A stretch of DNA of 64,000 nt from Bradyrhizobium sp. CCGUVB1N3 (GCF_024199925.1 NZ_JANADR010000001.1:7939501-8003500); one strand, 5' to 3'; positions 36,978 to 45,838 are shown, counted from the first letter of the stretch. A program made the numbers and translations. Notes: generated by a model from the letters alone, not told the origin.

Positions 36978-38174
36978 GTGCAGTCGATCTACCTCGACAA
37001 CAACGCGACGACCCGCACGGATCCGGCCGTTGTCGCTGCGATGCTACCATTCTTCTCCGAGCAATTCGGCAATGCCTCATCCGCGCATGCAGCAGGCAGG
37101 CAAGTTGCAGAAAGCATTAGACAGGCTCGCAGGAGCGTGCAGGCATTGATCGGTGCTGCTTTTGATCACGAGATCGTCTTTACCTCGGGCGGTACCGAAT
37201 CGGATAACACGGCAATCCTTTCGGCACTTGCCGTGCAGGAGCGACGCGACGAACTCGTCACCACGACCGTGGAACATCCAGCTGTGCTCTCGCTCGCAGA
37301 CGAGCTCGGCCGTCGCGGCAACAAATGCCATCTAATTCCTGTTGACTGCTCCGGCCGGCTCGACATTGATGCTTATCGCCGTGCGTTGTCCCCGCGTACC
37401 GCGGTCGTCTCCGTCATGTGGGCCAATAATGAGACTGGCACGATCTTTCCGGTGGAGGTCCTCGCCAAGATGGCGCGATCTATCGGCGCACTCTTCCACA
37501 CTGATGCGGTGCAGGCTGTGGGGCGAGTTCCGATCGACGTGAAGGCGACCCAGATCGACATGCTGTCGCTTTCTGGCCACAAGCTGCATGGTCCAAAAGG
37601 CGTTGGCGCGCTCTATGTGCGCAAGGACACTAAGTTCAGGCGACTGATCTTCGGCGGACCGCAAGAGCGCCGCCGACGTTCCGGCACCGAGAACGTCCCC
37701 GGTATCATCGGGCTGGGTAAGGCCGCGGAGCTTGTTGCCGTAGAGCTCGGGCAGGAGCGCAGGAAAATAGCGGCGCTGCGCGACCGGCTCGAGCAGGGTG
37801 TCATCGACTTCGGCAAGTGCGTGGTGCTCGGCGACAAGGAGAGCCGTCTGCCAAACACGTCAAACATCGCCTTCGAGCATCTCGAAGGTGAAGCAATTAA
37901 CCATCATTTGAGTCGCGCCGGCGTCGCCGCGTCCCTCGGATCAGCCTGTGCGTCCGGCTCCATGGAGCCGTCTCACGTGCTTCGAGCGATGCACGTACCG
38001 TCTGCCTTGCTGCACGGCGCGATCCGCTTTTCGCTGTCTCGCGAGACCACCAGCGAGGAGATCGATCACGTCCTCATTGTGCTACGAAATATCATCGCGA
38101 AACTGAGAGAGACCCCACCTGGGCGGCCAGAGTGTGCAAAAACGACCTTTCCATCCAATGAGTCTATCAGATGA
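36978..38174 (+). CDS. cysteine desulfurase NifS
   Basis: NifS, 398 residues, a PLP enzyme that takes sulfur from cysteine for nitrogenase Fe-S clusters. The N-terminus is YLDNNATTRTDP. The PLP Lys is in SLSGHKLHGPKGVG and the active-site Cys in GSACASGSMEPSHVL. A GTG start at 36978 is used, 12 bases after the NifU-like gene. The C-terminal 30 residues are less conserved. Its stop overlaps nifT. Confidence 0.95.
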   Translation: MQSIYLDNNATTRTDPAVVAAMLPFFSEQFGNASSAHAAGRQVAESIRQARRSVQALIGAAFDHEIVFTSGGTESDNTAILSALAVQERRDELVTTTVEHPAVLSLADELGRRGNKCHLIPVDCSGRLDIDAYRRALSPRTAVVSVMWANNETGTIFPVEVLAKMARSIGALFHTDAVQAVGRVPIDVKATQIDMLSLSGHKLHGPKGVGALYVRKDTKFRRLIFGGPQERRRRSGTENVPGIIGLGKAAELVAVELGQERRKIAALRDRLEQGVIDFGKCVVLGDKESRLPNTSNIAFEHLEGEAINHHLSRAGVAASLGSACASGSMEPSHVLRAMHVPSALLHGAIRFSLSRETTSEEIDHVLIVLRNIIAKLRETPPGRPECAKTTFPSNESIR

Positions 38175-38395
38175 AAGTCATCATTCGTCGTTCACCTGAA
38201 ACTGGTCTCTCGATCTACGTCCCCAAGAAGGACCTTGAGGAGCGGATCGTTGAATCCGAGCACGAGACGCTGTGGGGCGGCTGGATCAGAATAGCTAATG
38301 GCTGGGTGCTCGACCTGCCGCCGATGACAAGCGACACCACCTTGCCGATTACGATCAACGCAAAGAGGCGTGGCGGCGACAGAGAAGAGACGTGA
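38171..38395 (+). CDS. NifT/FixU
   Basis: A 74-residue NifT/FixU family protein: MKVIIRRSPETGLSIYVPKK and GGWIRIANGWVLDLPPM are the family signature. The role is not settled; it is found only in nif clusters. The ATG overlaps the nifS stop by four bases and its own stop overlaps the next GTG, so the three are translationally coupled. Confidence 0.93.
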   Translation: MKVIIRRSPETGLSIYVPKKDLEERIVESEHETLWGGWIRIANGWVLDLPPMTSDTTLPITINAKRRGGDREET

Positions 38396-39258
38396 ACGTG
38401 CCGGCTCCGCGGATCGAGTTCGTTGGTCAGCCAGTTGCCGAAGCCATGCTCCGCAAGGTCGCGGAGGGGCTTCGTCGTGGCAATGTCGTTCCCTATCTCG
38501 GGCCCGGCTTAGTGGGATCGTCGAACACGAGCGTGCCGATGAATCCGGAGGACCTGGCGGCATTCTTCGGCACCAAGGTGACGTTGCCCAGGCGCACGAG
38601 AGGGAACGCCTGGGCCTCCGCACAGTACATCGAAAGCACGAGGCATCGCACCACCGTAACAGCGACGATGGCGGACGCATTTAGCGCGCCGATCGCGCCA
38701 GCGCAACTACAGAGGTATCTTGCAACGCTGCGGCTGCCGCTGATTGTTGACAGCTGGTACGATGGCGCGATGCGAAATGCGTTGGTGGGGCACAGCAATT
38801 GGGGCGAGATCCAGGGCATCACCCGCGCCGGTCTGCGTGAGGATCGCTGGTTTCGCTTCTACGACTCCGTAGGCCATGAAGTCGATTGCTCTCTTGCAGA
38901 AAGCTGGACAACGATCCTCTACAAGCCGCACGGCAGCGTTGCCCCGGCCAAGAATTTCCTGGTCTCCGATGCCGACTATGTTGAGGTGCTCACGGAAATC
39001 GACATACAGACGCCGATTCCTGGCGAGGTGAAGGCTCGCCGCACCGGCCGCAGCTTCCTGTTTCTGGGGTGCCGCTTTAACGACCAGCTCCTGCGCATCT
39101 ATGCGCGACAGGTGTCAAAGCGCTCGTCCGACGTTCACTATGCCGTGGTCGAGCCCGACACGCTCTCCAAAAATGAGTTCCGCTTTCTGGTCGACCAAGG
39201 CCTAATGCCACTCGCAATTCCGCTTGCACGTGCCGCTGAGATCCTTCTGGCAGATTAG
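38392..39258 (+). CDS. SIR2-like protein of the nif operon
   Basis: A 288-residue protein resembling SIR2-domain proteins found downstream of nifT in rhizobia. GNVVPYLGPGL near residue 30 resembles the nucleotide-binding loop, and RSFLFLGCRFNDQLLRIYAR is a typical later SIR2_2 segment. The zinc Cys of true sirtuins are absent. A GTG start overlaps the nifT stop. Whether it binds NAD or acts on nitrogenase is unknown. Confidence 0.75.
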   Translation: MNVPAPRIEFVGQPVAEAMLRKVAEGLRRGNVVPYLGPGLVGSSNTSVPMNPEDLAAFFGTKVTLPRRTRGNAWASAQYIESTRHRTTVTATMADAFSAPIAPAQLQRYLATLRLPLIVDSWYDGAMRNALVGHSNWGEIQGITRAGLREDRWFRFYDSVGHEVDCSLAESWTTILYKPHGSVAPAKNFLVSDADYVEVLTEIDIQTPIPGEVKARRTGRSFLFLGCRFNDQLLRIYARQVSKRSSDVHYAVVEPDTLSKNEFRFLVDQGLMPLAIPLARAAEILLAD

Positions 39259-39424
39259 GGAGGCTTCTCGCGTGGGCATTTGACCAGCGCTTGGCCAGGC
39301 AGCTCTTACACCGTCTTGCTGCCACCTAACGAGCCATGTTTCCAGCAAAAAAAGGAGAAAGGAGCGGCCATAGCTTCAGTCAACATCTTCTCGCGCCGCG
39401 ACGTGCCGTTTCGATCACAACGCA

Positions 39425-39440
39425 TGTCGGCTTTCCAACA
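39425..39440. promoter_or_regulatory. NifA site of nifB
   Basis: TGTCGGCTTTCCAACA is a TGT-N10-ACA palindrome, 74 bases upstream of the nifB -24 element. Nothing else recognisable lies between 39259 and 39579. Confidence 0.8.
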
Positions 39441-39513
39441 CGCCGGGGCAAGAGGCACACCAAAGCGATTCCTAACTCGTTGAAAAAGATCATGAAAGTT
39501 GCGCGCCGAGCCG

Positions 39514-39529
39514 TGGCACGCCGATTGCT
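39514..39529 (+). promoter_or_regulatory. RpoN promoter of nifB
   Basis: TGGCACGCCGATTGCT matches the RpoN consensus fully (GG 39515-39516, GC 39527-39528). It lies about 50 bases before the nifB ATG. Confidence 0.9.
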
Positions 39530-39579
39530 GAGCCTCAGATACCGAGAAATGTCTCAGGCTTGAAGGGAGAACTGGGTAA

Positions 39580-41136
39580 ATGGGGACTCCAATGCATCGG
39601 GGATCATCGAGCGACGCCATTGAAGACGGCGAGATCACGCAGTCGATTGCCGAGCACAAGGGCTGTGGCAAGAGCAGCCGCAGCGGCGGAGTTAGATGCG
39701 GCTCGCCGGCAGGCCGCAGTGATCTTCCAGCCGAGACATGGGAAAAGGTGAAAAAGCACCCCTGCTACAGCGAGCACGCGCACCATCACTATGCGCGGAT
39801 GCATGTCGCGGTCGCGCCAGCCTGCAACATCCAGTGCAATTACTGCAACCGCAAGTACGACTGTGCCAATGAATCGCGTCCGGGCGTGGTCAGCGAGAGG
39901 CTCACGCCTGAGCAGGCGGCCAGGAAAGTGATGGCCGTTGCCTCTACCATCCCGCAGATGACCGTGCTCGGTATCGCCGGTCCTGGCGACCCGCTCGCCA
40001 ACCCCGAAAAGACTTTCAAGACCTTCGAGCTCGTGCACAAGGTTGCGCCGGATCTCAAGCTGTGCTTGTCAACCAACGGTCTCGCGCTACCCGATCACAT
40101 CGACACCATTGCCAAGCTCAACGTCGAGCACGTCACGATCACGATCAATATGATCAACCCCGAGATCGGGGCAAAGATCTATCCTTGGATTTTCTACAAC
40201 CACAAACGGTACACGGGCGTCCAAGCCGCAAAGATCCTCACTGATCGCCAGCTTCAGGGCCTGGAGATGCTCACTCGGCGAGGCATTCTCTGCAAGATCA
40301 ACTCGGTGATGATCCCCGAAATCAACGATCAACACCTCGTCGAAGTGAGTAAGGCAGTGAAGTCGCGCGGCGCCTTCCTGCACAACATCATGCCGTTGAT
40401 CTCTTCTCCCAACTACGGAACGGTTTTCGGTCTGAAGGGCCAGCGCAGCCCGACGGCACTGGAACTAAAGGCGCTGCAGGATAGCTGCGAGGGTGAGCTG
40501 CATATGATGCGCCACTGCCGGCAGTGTCGGGCCGATGCGATCGGGCTGCTAGGCGAAGACCGCAGCGCGGAGTTCACCACCGAAAAGCTCGCGACGATCG
40601 ACATCAAATACGATGTCGAGAGCCGCAACGCTTATCAGGCCAAAGTCGAGAACGACCGTGCCGCCAAGGCCGCGGCCAAGCACGCTGACCTTGTGGAACT
40701 CGCAGTTAGCCTCGGCGATACGAAGGTCCTGGTGGCGGTCGCGACCAAGGGCTCGGCTCTGATAAACGAGCACTTTGGTCACGCCAAGGAGTTTCAAGTC
40801 TATGAGCTCTCCAGCGGCGGCGCCAAGTTCATTGGCCATCGTCGCGTCGATCTGTATTGCCAGGGTGGCTATGCCGAAGAGGGAAAGCTCGAGACCATCA
40901 TCCGTGCCATTAACGATTGCCACGCAGTATTCATCGCCAAAATTGGCGGCTGCCCTAGGGCGGAATTGATCAAGGCCGGCGTCGAGCCCGTCGATCAATA
41001 TGCTTATGAGCCTATCGATAAGTCGACGATCGCCTGGTTCAAGACCTATCTCGACAGGGTCACCAACGGTGCGATCAAACATGTCGAACGCGGCGATGCT
41101 GCGATCCGCCAAGGCGCATTGATTTCCGCGGCATGA
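39580..41136 (+). CDS. FeMo-cofactor biosynthesis protein NifB
   Basis: NifB, 518 residues, the radical SAM enzyme that builds NifB-cofactor. The radical SAM motif is CNIQCNYCNRKYDC near residue 87, preceded by KHPCYSEHAHHHYARMHVAV. Further cluster Cys appear in HCRQCRADAIGLLGEDRS. The C-terminal third is a NifX-like domain (VAVATKGSALINEHFGHAKE). Length is normal for two-domain NifB. Own RpoN promoter and NifA site; fdxN follows 12 bases later. Confidence 0.96.
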   Translation: MGTPMHRGSSSDAIEDGEITQSIAEHKGCGKSSRSGGVRCGSPAGRSDLPAETWEKVKKHPCYSEHAHHHYARMHVAVAPACNIQCNYCNRKYDCANESRPGVVSERLTPEQAARKVMAVASTIPQMTVLGIAGPGDPLANPEKTFKTFELVHKVAPDLKLCLSTNGLALPDHIDTIAKLNVEHVTITINMINPEIGAKIYPWIFYNHKRYTGVQAAKILTDRQLQGLEMLTRRGILCKINSVMIPEINDQHLVEVSKAVKSRGAFLHNIMPLISSPNYGTVFGLKGQRSPTALELKALQDSCEGELHMMRHCRQCRADAIGLLGEDRSAEFTTEKLATIDIKYDVESRNAYQAKVENDRAAKAAAKHADLVELAVSLGDTKVLVAVATKGSALINEHFGHAKEFQVYELSSGGAKFIGHRRVDLYCQGGYAEEGKLETIIRAINDCHAVFIAKIGGCPRAELIKAGVEPVDQYAYEPIDKSTIAWFKTYLDRVTNGAIKHVERGDAAIRQGALISAA

Positions 41137-41148
41137 GAGAGGAAAAGC

Positions 41149-41373
41149 ATGCCGTTCAAGATCATCGCTTCTCAATGCACGAGCTGTTCGGCGTGCGAGC
41201 CGGAATGCCCCAATGTCGCGATCGCGGAGAAGGGCGGAACATTCATGATTGATCCTAAAAAGTGCACCGAATGCATCGGCCATTTCGACGAGCCGCAATG
41301 CGTGGCGGTCTGCCCAGTCGACAATACCTGTGTCCTCGACACCTCGCTTGCACGCTACCAGGCGCGCGGTTGA
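41149..41373 (+). CDS. 2[4Fe-4S] ferredoxin FdxN
   Basis: A 74-residue ferredoxin with [16 protein letters not shown] and [18 protein letters not shown], the FdxN arrangement with an eight-residue insertion in the second motif. FdxN is known in other diazotrophs to supply electrons to NifB. It is directly downstream of nifB. Relative of the ferredoxin at 24048. Confidence 0.92.
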   Translation: MPFKIIASQCTSCSACEPECPNVAIAEKGGTFMIDPKKCTECIGHFDEPQCVAVCPVDNTCVLDTSLARYQARG

Positions 41374-41387
41374 GCGAAGGAAATGAC

Positions 41388-41690
41388 ATGAACTTCTGGA
41401 ACATACGGTTAGTGCGACGAGCCATCCGAATGATGCTCCAAGCCGGAGGCCGCGCCGGCTGCGACCTTTGTCTTGCAATCAGCCCAAGTGGATGTTTCGG
41501 GCTCGCCTGTGGGATCAGCCTGAAGCCGCAGGCCATTGTTGCTGAGGGCGAGCGCGATGACATAAGGCCGTTTGTTTGCCGGGAGAGACCGCCACGGCAC
41601 GACGATGTGACGGCTGATTTCGTTGATAAGCCGAAGCGGACCGGGTTCGTATTGCAAGATCGCAAGCAAGTCTCTTGCGGGGACCATTGA
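41388..41690 (+). CDS. uncertain small frame after fdxN, 100 aa
   Basis: A 100-codon frame starting 14 bases after fdxN, with AAGGA seven bases before the ATG and Cys in CDLCLAISPSGCFGLAC. No family is recognised. A minus-strand frame (41409-41747) covers the same bases and also reads protein-like (PARDLLAILQYEPGPLRLIN), so which strand is coding is not settled. Confidence 0.3.
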   Translation: MNFWNIRLVRRAIRMMLQAGGRAGCDLCLAISPSGCFGLACGISLKPQAIVAEGERDDIRPFVCRERPPRHDDVTADFVDKPKRTGFVLQDRKQVSCGDH

Positions 41691-41709
41691 TTTCAATAGG
41701 CGACCCGCG

Positions 41710-42240
41710 ATGCCAGCTGCTCTGTTCAGTCCGCAATCCGAGATCAACGAGGCGCTCCTCGCCAGGACTTTGCTTGGAGATGGGCTGCCCAGCGAGGCCG
41801 AGCATCACCTGTGGCAAGCAAGCCTCTCCTATCACCTTGACGAGGTCGCCGAAAGCCACCTGCGCAAGGCCGCCGGCTTGGCACCAGGGCACGCGGCAGT
41901 GATGATCGGTTTATTTCGCTTCTATTTCTATAAGGCGCGGCTCGCCGAGGCGCTTGAGGTTGCCAAGCTCTGCATAAGCAAGGCGTCGGAGATGAACAAT
42001 CTCCCATCAGACTGGCGTCTTGTCCGTGCCCATGATGCCGCGTTCGGTCGATATGAAGAGATTCTGCCGCGGTTCTTTCTGTTTTCGCTGAAAGGATACG
42101 CTTATTTGCAGATGCGCCTCGGTCAAACCGAGGAAGGTCGGTTAGCCGTTCAAAAGCTTCTTGAGATCGACCCCACCGATAAGATCGGTGCCAAGGTTCT
42201 CCTACGTGTCCTCGAACGCATGGGGCAGGCGGATGAGTGA
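41710..42240 (+). CDS. TPR-like nif-associated protein
   Basis: A 176-residue helical protein with tetratricopeptide-like repeats: EAEHHLWQASLSYHLDEVAE, SHLRKAAGLAPGHAAVMIGL, RLGQTEEGRLAVQKLLEIDP. Such genes sit between fdxN and nifZ in Bradyrhizobium nif clusters. It is probably a scaffold for protein contacts. The ATG at 41710 is chosen; one at 41623 would add 29 less likely residues. Its stop overlaps the next start. Confidence 0.7.
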   Translation: MPAALFSPQSEINEALLARTLLGDGLPSEAEHHLWQASLSYHLDEVAESHLRKAAGLAPGHAAVMIGLFRFYFYKARLAEALEVAKLCISKASEMNNLPSDWRLVRAHDAAFGRYEEILPRFFLFSLKGYAYLQMRLGQTEEGRLAVQKLLEIDPTDKIGAKVLLRVLERMGQADE

Positions 42241-42976
42241 GGACATTGACGAGGCCAGAGATTGGCACGGTAATCAGATCAATTGCGCCTGCTGCGCGCA
42301 TATTGCTCTGAATCGCAACGGCTGCTGTCAACTCAAGCATGCTTGCGTTAACGACCGCTATGCCCGGCGTATCGACCGTTTCTTCGAGAGGAATCCGAGC
42401 CTCGCCGACGCCTACCTCACTCACCCGCATTTTGAGGTGCGCGCGATCGCGGCGAGATTCGCCAACGTCTTCCTGCTGCCGCGGTTGCTCCACGATCACG
42501 ACGAAACCGTGCGTTGGAGCGCCGTCCGTCGCCTGCCCAAGCGTTTCGCCCTGCAACTTCGCAACGACCCTCATCATGAAGTTAGGATGTGGGTCGCGAC
42601 ACTGCTTGAAGGTGACGAACTGCTGCCGATGGCCTCGGATGAATATTACTGCGTCCGCCATGTGGTTGCGCGGCGGATTGCGCCCTTGCTGCTCCGCGGA
42701 ATGATCCGCGACGAGGACGCTGAGGTCCGTCGCGCCGTGGCGCGACGCCTCCCAGAGAAATGGTTGCTCAGCCTGGTCGACGACCGTGACGCATTGGTGC
42801 GGTTGGAGGTAGCTCAACGCCTGTCGGCGGAGTTATTGTGGCTTCTGCGCCACGACCCGGATTGGCGTATCCGGCATGAGGTCGCAAGCCGGATCGTGCC
42901 CTCCGAGTTCATAGGCCTTGTCGATGACCCATATAGCCTGGTGCGCGAAGTCGCGCGCTCGCGACTTGCCCGGTAG
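42233..42976 (+). CDS. LRV iron-sulfur protein
   Basis: A 247-residue protein with an N-terminal Cys cluster (INCACCAHIALNRNGCCQLK, HAC) and then repeating leucine-rich-variant helices: HPHFEVRAIAARFANVFLLP, DHDETVRWSAVRRLPKRFAL, DEDAEVRRAVARRLPEKWLL. This is the LRV protein family first described from the Azotobacter nif region, with a [4Fe-4S] cluster. The ATG overlaps the TPR gene stop (ATGAGTGA). Its role in nitrogen fixation is not defined. Confidence 0.88.
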   Translation: MSEDIDEARDWHGNQINCACCAHIALNRNGCCQLKHACVNDRYARRIDRFFERNPSLADAYLTHPHFEVRAIAARFANVFLLPRLLHDHDETVRWSAVRRLPKRFALQLRNDPHHEVRMWVATLLEGDELLPMASDEYYCVRHVVARRIAPLLLRGMIRDEDAEVRRAVARRLPEKWLLSLVDDRDALVRLEVAQRLSAELLWLLRHDPDWRIRHEVASRIVPSEFIGLVDDPYSLVREVARSRLAR

Positions 42977-43002
42977 ACGGGACAAGAACAGGGGACCACG
43001 AC

Positions 43003-43323
43003 ATGAACAATATTGTGGCTGACAGTGACATCGTCGAGCTGACGGCACCACCATTCTTCGACTTTGGCGAGAAGGTGCGGGCCAATCGCACCATCCGTAA
43101 TGACGGCACCTACGCCGGCAAAGAGATCGGCGACATCCTGGCCAAGAAGGGCGAGGTCGGTTACGTCATATCGATCGGCACTTTCTTGCAGCGGTTTTAC
43201 ATCTACGGCGTTGAATTCATCCAAAGCGGTCACCGGGTCGGCATGAAGCGCGAGGAACTCGATCCGGTCATACCACGCGCCGAAGTCGAGGACCTGCACT
43301 TGCCGGGAGCCAACGATGATTGA
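43003..43323 (+). CDS. NifZ, first copy
   Basis: A 106-residue NifZ-domain protein: FFDFGEKVRANRTIRNDGTY, KGEVGYVISIGTFLQRFYIY and REELDPV are the signature. NifZ helps P-cluster formation in the MoFe protein. It ends overlapping the second, shorter NifZ gene by eight bases. Confidence 0.92.
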   Translation: MNNIVADSDIVELTAPPFFDFGEKVRANRTIRNDGTYAGKEIGDILAKKGEVGYVISIGTFLQRFYIYGVEFIQSGHRVGMKREELDPVIPRAEVEDLHLPGANDD

Positions 43324-43555
43324 AGCCAGGCTGCCAAAATTTCAGCGGGGCCAGCGCGTCAAGGCGATGTTTGACCTGACCAATGACGGATCCTTTCCCG
43401 ATGCCCCAGCGGAAGGGCTCCTGGTCAGCCTCGGCGACATCGGCAAGATCGTCCAAGTTCGCCGGCACACGGAAGCGAACCTTCCGATCTATCTTGTCAA
43501 GTTCGGTGAGCACTTGGTCGTCGGTTGCCTCGAAAGAGAAATCGGCCTGGTCTAG
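43316..43555 (+). CDS. NifZ-like, second copy
   Basis: A 79-residue protein of the same fold: PKFQRGQRVKAMFDLTNDGS, GDIGKIVQVRRHTEANLPIY and KFGEHLVVGCLEREI. NifZ proteins of some diazotrophs carry a longer C-terminal region; here two small genes overlap, suggesting a duplicated or split nifZ. Probably co-translated with the first. Confidence 0.8.
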   Translation: MIEARLPKFQRGQRVKAMFDLTNDGSFPDAPAEGLLVSLGDIGKIVQVRRHTEANLPIYLVKFGEHLVVGCLEREIGLV

Positions 43556-43567
43556 GAAGTAGACGCG

Positions 43568-43921
43568 ATGAACGCGGCCTTAGACATAAATCCGGACCTA
43601 CCCGCGCACCCCAACGACATCGATCGCAGGCGCATCGAGCGCGCGCTGAAGTCGAGAGAGCGCTACCGTTATGTCTCAGCCAACATCACCGGAGTTGCCG
43701 GAGGCTATTTGATCGAATGCCCATGCTGCTCGCGCAATATCGACGTTAAGGGCGGCATCATTGACGTGGCCATGCTGCGCCATGACGGGGCAAGCGCCAA
43801 CTGGCAGGTGTTCCGAAAAGATCACAAGCAGGGCGTCTGGAAACTGCACTCCACGCACCAGCGTTTGGCAGCAGTTACCGATCTATTGAACGCCGATCCG
43901 GAACGCGTGTTTTGGCAATAA
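43568..43921 (+). CDS. conserved small protein after nifZ, 117 aa
   Basis: A 117-residue protein with RRRIERALKSRERYRYVSAN, a Cys motif ECPCCSRNID and LHSTHQRLAAVTDLLNADPE. The Cys trio could hold a metal. Proteins like this follow nifZ in related clusters but have no defined role. AGGAAG precedes the ATG. Its stop is 12 bases before the next start. Confidence 0.7.
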   Translation: MNAALDINPDLPAHPNDIDRRRIERALKSRERYRYVSANITGVAGGYLIECPCCSRNIDVKGGIIDVAMLRHDGASANWQVFRKDHKQGVWKLHSTHQRLAAVTDLLNADPERVFWQ

Positions 43922-43932
43922 GGACCCGTTCG

Positions 43933-44202
43933 ATGGCTCTGGGAGCAGGCGAAATTGCAGACATCGAGCGGGCGCTCGCGTCATTCGATGATGCTTCTCA
44001 AGCCTATGCGGCGTTGCGACAGCGGTATCCGCATCTAGCCTGGATCCGCTGCGATTCTTCTGACCTTACCGAAGCGCCTTTTCACAGCGTCGGACAATTC
44101 GACATGCATTTGCTCGATAGCGCTGATCATTGTGCCCGGATCACGGATGATCCGACGCGGGCGACCGGCATTGTGCTCGCCAAGCGGGCGGCCAAGCCGT
44201 GA
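43933..44202 (+). CDS. small nif-associated protein (DUF6129-like)
   Basis: An 89-residue protein starting MALGAGEIADIERALASFDD, with LRQRYPHLAWIRCDSSDLTE and GQFDMHLLDSADHCARITDD. From memory the pattern fits DUF6129, found in nif clusters. The ATG at 43933 has AAGGA before it; a TTG at 43912 is less likely. Its stop overlaps the GTG of the DegT-like gene. Confidence 0.7.
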   Translation: MALGAGEIADIERALASFDDASQAYAALRQRYPHLAWIRCDSSDLTEAPFHSVGQFDMHLLDSADHCARITDDPTRATGIVLAKRAAKP

Positions 44203-45410
44203 ACGGACCCTCCCTAGGCCACGGCCTCGTTGACAAGGCGGACGAAGAGCCGATTCCAACGGGCCACAAATCCTTAATTCCGTTGTCGGATCCTGACATT
44301 ACGCCAGCCGAAATCGCGGCAGTAGATCGCGTGTTGCGCTCGCCGCGGCTCTCTAACGGCCCGCTCACGGAACAATTCGAGGCGGCATTTGCCACCTATC
44401 TCGGGCGGAACTATGCCGTTGCGGTACCGAGCGGAACAATCGGCCTTCTGCTGTCTCTGAAAGCTTTCGGCATTGCCGCGGGCGACGAAGTAATCGCCTC
44501 GTCCTATTCATATCGTGAAACCGCGCACGGCATCAGCCTCGCCGGTGCGCGGCCGGTATTTGCGGACATCGACTATTGGTCCGGGACGCTCGCGCCGCAG
44601 AGCGTCGAGGAGCGCATCACGCCACAGACCCGCGCCATCCTCGCCGCCAACACTAATGGCCATCCCGCAGCCTGGTCGGTGCTGCGCGATATCGCGACAA
44701 GGCGTAATCTTCTACTGCTGGAAGACTCCACGGAGGCCGTCGCCTCACGTTATAAGGGCCAATTGGTTGGCACCTTCGGCGATGTCGCTGTGTTCGACTT
44801 CGCGCAGCCATCGCTTCTGACCTGCGGCGAAGGCGGCATAGTGGTTACCGATGATATCGACCTTGCTGTGGCACTTCGTCGTCACCGTTCGCATCGGACG
44901 GGCGAGCGTTCTTCCGTTACCGTCGGTTCGGCTGCGCCATATCAAGCCGAAATGGGCGATCTGTCCGCTGCACTGGGGATTACGCAGCTAAGGCGTATCG
45001 ACGAGATCCTGGAGCGTCGCCGGCTGATTGAACAGCTTTATGCGGCGCATATGCAGTCGTTCGAAGGCATCAAACCGCCCTATGTCGGACCCGACGTGAC
45101 CGAAGTGAACTGGTTCCTCTATGTTGTCCATCTCGGGACGCGTTTCACGCGCTCCAGCCGCGAGGCGATCGTCGAGGATCTCCGCGTTGAGCAGACCGAG
45201 GCTGCGGCCTACAACCATGCTCTGCACCTGCAGCGGCATTATCTCGATCTCGGCTATCGCCGCGGCGATCTGCCGGTGACGGAAAAGATCTCCGATCGCG
45301 CCGTCGCACTGCCATTTCATACGCATCTCACTGATAGCCAGATCGAATTCATTGTCGAGACCATGAAAGACGCCTCAATCAATGTAGGCGCGGGCGCGGC
45401 GATCTACTGA
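44199..45410 (+). CDS. DegT/DnrJ/EryC1-like protein without PLP lysine
   Basis: A 403-residue fold-type I PLP-enzyme relative. Segments seen are LSDPDITPAEIAAVDRVLRS, AVAVPSGTIGLLLSLKAFGI, GDEVIASSYSYRETAHGISL, LLLEDSTEAVASRYKG and CGEGGIVVTDD. In active sugar aminotransferases the last motif follows a Lys (SFH-x-K-x-x-x-TGEGG pattern). Here the segment is FDFAQPSLLTCGEGG with Ser at the Lys position, so it should not form the internal aldimine. It may be a regulatory or binding protein. The GTG start overlaps the previous stop. A role in nitrogen fixation is inferred only from position. Confidence 0.8.
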   Translation: MNGPSLGHGLVDKADEEPIPTGHKSLIPLSDPDITPAEIAAVDRVLRSPRLSNGPLTEQFEAAFATYLGRNYAVAVPSGTIGLLLSLKAFGIAAGDEVIASSYSYRETAHGISLAGARPVFADIDYWSGTLAPQSVEERITPQTRAILAANTNGHPAAWSVLRDIATRRNLLLLEDSTEAVASRYKGQLVGTFGDVAVFDFAQPSLLTCGEGGIVVTDDIDLAVALRRHRSHRTGERSSVTVGSAAPYQAEMGDLSAALGITQLRRIDEILERRRLIEQLYAAHMQSFEGIKPPYVGPDVTEVNWFLYVVHLGTRFTRSSREAIVEDLRVEQTEAAAYNHALHLQRHYLDLGYRRGDLPVTEKISDRAVALPFHTHLTDSQIEFIVETMKDASINVGAGAAIY

Positions 45411-45694
45411 ACAGCCGAAAAATGCAGCAGAGAAGACGATAAAAGGACCTCGCTTGTCATCCTCCCGGAAGGCAAGACCATGGGGCTCGTCACTCCGGCT
45501 TGCCGCCGAGATCGCGATCCATATGGACTACCCAGCCATGATTCGCCGAATGCTCAAGGATCTGAGGAAGCTGCCGGAATACGCGGTCGTGGTCGTACTG
45601 AGCTGCCGTGAATTTTCGAGCCAGGAATTCATCGCAGAACAAAACCCATCGCCGTTAACGCGACGATGATGTCGGTCATCGATATATATATTCT
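45411..45694. other. possible short frame, otherwise none
   Basis: A frame at 45454-45669 (MDYPAMIRRMLKDLRKLPEY, AVVVVLSCREF) could encode a small protein or be a remnant; its N-terminal part is not protein-like. No family is recognised. Confidence 0.3.
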
Positions 45695-45710
45695 TGTTAT
45701 CTTCGCGACA
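45695..45710. promoter_or_regulatory. NifA site of the bolA operon
   Basis: TGTTATCTTCGCGACA is a TGT-N10-ACA palindrome 82 bases upstream of the -24 element at 45794. Confidence 0.75.
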
Positions 45711-45792
45711 GTCCGCCTGCGGGATTGTCAACCAACGCGCGTCATTTCCATCCGTGTCGGCGGAAGTCTTTTCAAATGATCCTGTCGAGAGT

Positions 45793-45808
45793 TGGTTTGG
45801 AGCTTGCA
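45793..45808 (+). promoter_or_regulatory. RpoN promoter of the bolA operon
   Basis: TTGGTTTGGAGCTTGCA has GG (45794-45795) and GC (45806-45807) ten bases apart with TTGC at -12. It lies about 31 bases before the bolA ATG at 45839. Confidence 0.75.
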
Positions 45809-45838
45809 TGCAACCTGGCGAGAGCAGGAGTAAGCGAC

